From Armatimonadota bacterium (lineage in GTDB: Bacteria; Armatimonadota; Armatimonadia; Armatimonadales; Armatimonadaceae), in NCBI GenBank assembly GCA_014381035.1, contig JACMIS010000553.1, forward strand, positions 1-13,349: 13,349 nucleotides of DNA, read 5' to 3'. The position numbers were made by a program, and so were the translations under genes. This document shows positions 12,405 to 13,349 of the stretch, in pieces. Below the pieces are notes generated by a model. That model had not been told where the DNA came from and did no database searches. It worked only from the letters and a program-made list of their open reading frames with translations. The number at the start of each line of letters is the position of its first letter. Positions within the stretch are counted from its first letter, which is position 1.

Positions 12405-13349
12405 TCAAGGTTCGTATTTCAAGTGACCGACATAAGCCAGCATGCCGCTCTGGTGCAGTTCGGCGATGTCGCCGGGGCTGTTATAGTTCGGCGGTGTCGT
12501 GGTCAGAGGGATGCCCGCTGCCTCATAGGATTTCAGCACCGATTCCGAACAGAAGAACCGGTCATTGGTAGCCGTACCGAGGTTGACCTGCCCGACCCAG
12601 CGGACACAACGGTCGTAGTCGTCGCCGGTCTTGCCTCCGCAAAAGACCAGGCGGTCCAGTTGGAAGCCCGCTTGCCGCACTATACCAACATAATTGAACG
12701 GTTTGCCGACATGCTGCCCCATGTGGTCGCGCACAAGCAACTGTTGCTCCGGCGTCAGGAATGGGTGGCGGAATGCGACCGCGAGATACGAACCGGCAAT
12801 CGCTGCCTCCACGGAACGTTGCACCACACCTTCCCCGATTGCCTCAACTACCTGCCCGCCGCCGACATAAAGCATCGCGTGGCTGATGGGGGCGCCCGTC
12901 CCGAACCGGATCAACCGTGACGGTATTTCTTTCGTGGTAGAAACGATGATGTCGCCGATCTCCAGCGTGCTGACCGGAATGGATCGCCCCCCGGCTCCCG
13001 GATCCAGCGGTATCTCACCGGACATCATGTACGATTCAACGGACGATCTGCCGGGCAGATACGACATTGTCGTGGGGGAGTGCGCCGTTCGTGGCGGTGT
13101 GGTCATCAGAGCCATGTCCTCGACGATCTCGATGGGGCGCAACGGTTTTGCTGCCGCCGGTTTTCGCTCCGCACGGGTGCGTTGTTGAGCAGTCTGGGCA
13201 TCCAGCGAGGCTTCGATGGCGGCGAACGTCTTATCTACCGGAACGGTGCCCATGTCGAAAGTGACGGCGCGTTGCATCTGTTGGCCCAACTGGTCGAATA
13301 CAGTGTGGCGGTTGCTGGTATCGGTTCCGGCTATCTGCGCCTCTGCAGC
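12405..13349 (-). CDS. YiiX/YaeF-like permuted papain (NlpC/P60-superfamily) protein, 5' end outside the window
   Basis: The frame is open to the right edge with no stop and no ribosome site before the first internal starts (TTG 13289, ATG 13277), so the gene most likely begins beyond the window; 314 residues are visible. Numbering from TTG 13289, residues 1-100 are a low-complexity, partly helical region. A permuted papain domain follows: GDIIVS at 112-117, His137 in SHAMLYVGGG, Glu149 in VVEA, and the nucleophile Cys247 in FFCSES. This His-Glu-Cys order is that of YiiX/YaeF-type enzymes, thought to act on amide or ester bonds in lipids or peptidoglycan-derived molecules. It ends 97 nt before the double-papain gene and is probably co-transcribed with it. 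The domain call is good; the substrate is unknown. Confidence 0.8.
   Translation of the reverse strand, partial: AAEAQIAGTDTSNRHTVFDQLGQQMQRAVTFDMGTVPVDKTFAAIEASLDAQTAQQRTRAERKPAAAKPLRPIEIVEDMALMTTPPRTAHSPTTMSYLPGRSSVESYMMSGEIPLDPGAGGRSIPVSTLEIGDIIVSTTKEIPSRLIRFGTGAPISHAMLYVGGGQVVEAIGEGVVQRSVEAAIAGSYLAVAFRHPFLTPEQQLLVRDHMGQHVGKPFNYVGIVRQAGFQLDRLVFCGGKTGDDYDRCVRWVGQVNLGTATNDRFFCSESVLKSYEAAGIPLTTTPPNYNSPGDIAELHQSGMLAYVGHLKYEP

Noticed and set aside
12327..12920. Plus-strand open frame of 197 codons
   Set aside because: It is antisense to the YiiX-like gene, whose catalytic motifs are clear; no ribosome site or family signal.
1..13349. CRISPR array, tRNA or rRNA genes
   Set aside because: I saw no evenly spaced direct repeats, no T-loop signature outside coding sequence and no rRNA-like stretch.

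Overview
The window is a GC-rich bacterial chromosomal segment from what looks like a diderm (Gram-negative-type) organism. It carries a secreted beta-barrel protein ending in Phe, and an EnvC/PcsB-like M23 murein hydrolase with a signal segment. Shine-Dalgarno sites are present but not universal, and some starts are TTG or GTG. The mix of Pro-rich membrane proteins, CHAD proteins, a HTH_34-type regulator paired with a membrane protein, and papain-like enzymes would fit a poorly characterised phylum such as Armatimonadota. That assignment is inference only; there is no rRNA or marker gene here.

Layout, left to right. Bases 1-303 are non-coding, with small hairpins and a terminator-like hairpin. 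304-1125 (+) is a Pro-rich protein with four membrane helices. It converges on a two-gene minus-strand operon: a single-pass membrane protein (2411-2962), then an M50-like site-2 protease with a helical C-terminal half (1190-2392). Divergent from that operon is a plus-strand cluster: two short genes that are the N-terminal and C-terminal halves of one CHAD domain (3220-3741, 3749-4294), then a coiled-coil M23 peptidase (4278-5450) overlapping the second CHAD gene. Next come a DUF3750-like protein (5559-6002), an outer-membrane barrel protein (6051-6830), and a membrane protein plus winged-helix regulator pair (7019-7708, 7749-8093). A Pro-rich single-pass protein lies on the minus strand (8127-8774). 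An intergenic region with an 87-nt foldable element leads to an M24-fold protein (9010-10134) that has lost most metal ligands.

The right end is a minus-strand pair of papain-like proteins. One is a YiiX-like permuted papain protein whose 5' end runs off the window (12405-13349). The other is a 710-residue protein with two tandem AvrRpt2-like papain domains and an unassigned C-terminal domain (10175-12307). The second papain domain keeps Cys but not the aligned His.

The observations most worth a second look are the split CHAD domain with an A6 tract in the junction, the double papain protein and its YiiX-like operon partner, the metal-ligand-depleted M24 protein, and the 87-nt structured intergenic element. 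No CRISPR array, tRNA, rRNA, insertion sequence or phage gene was seen.
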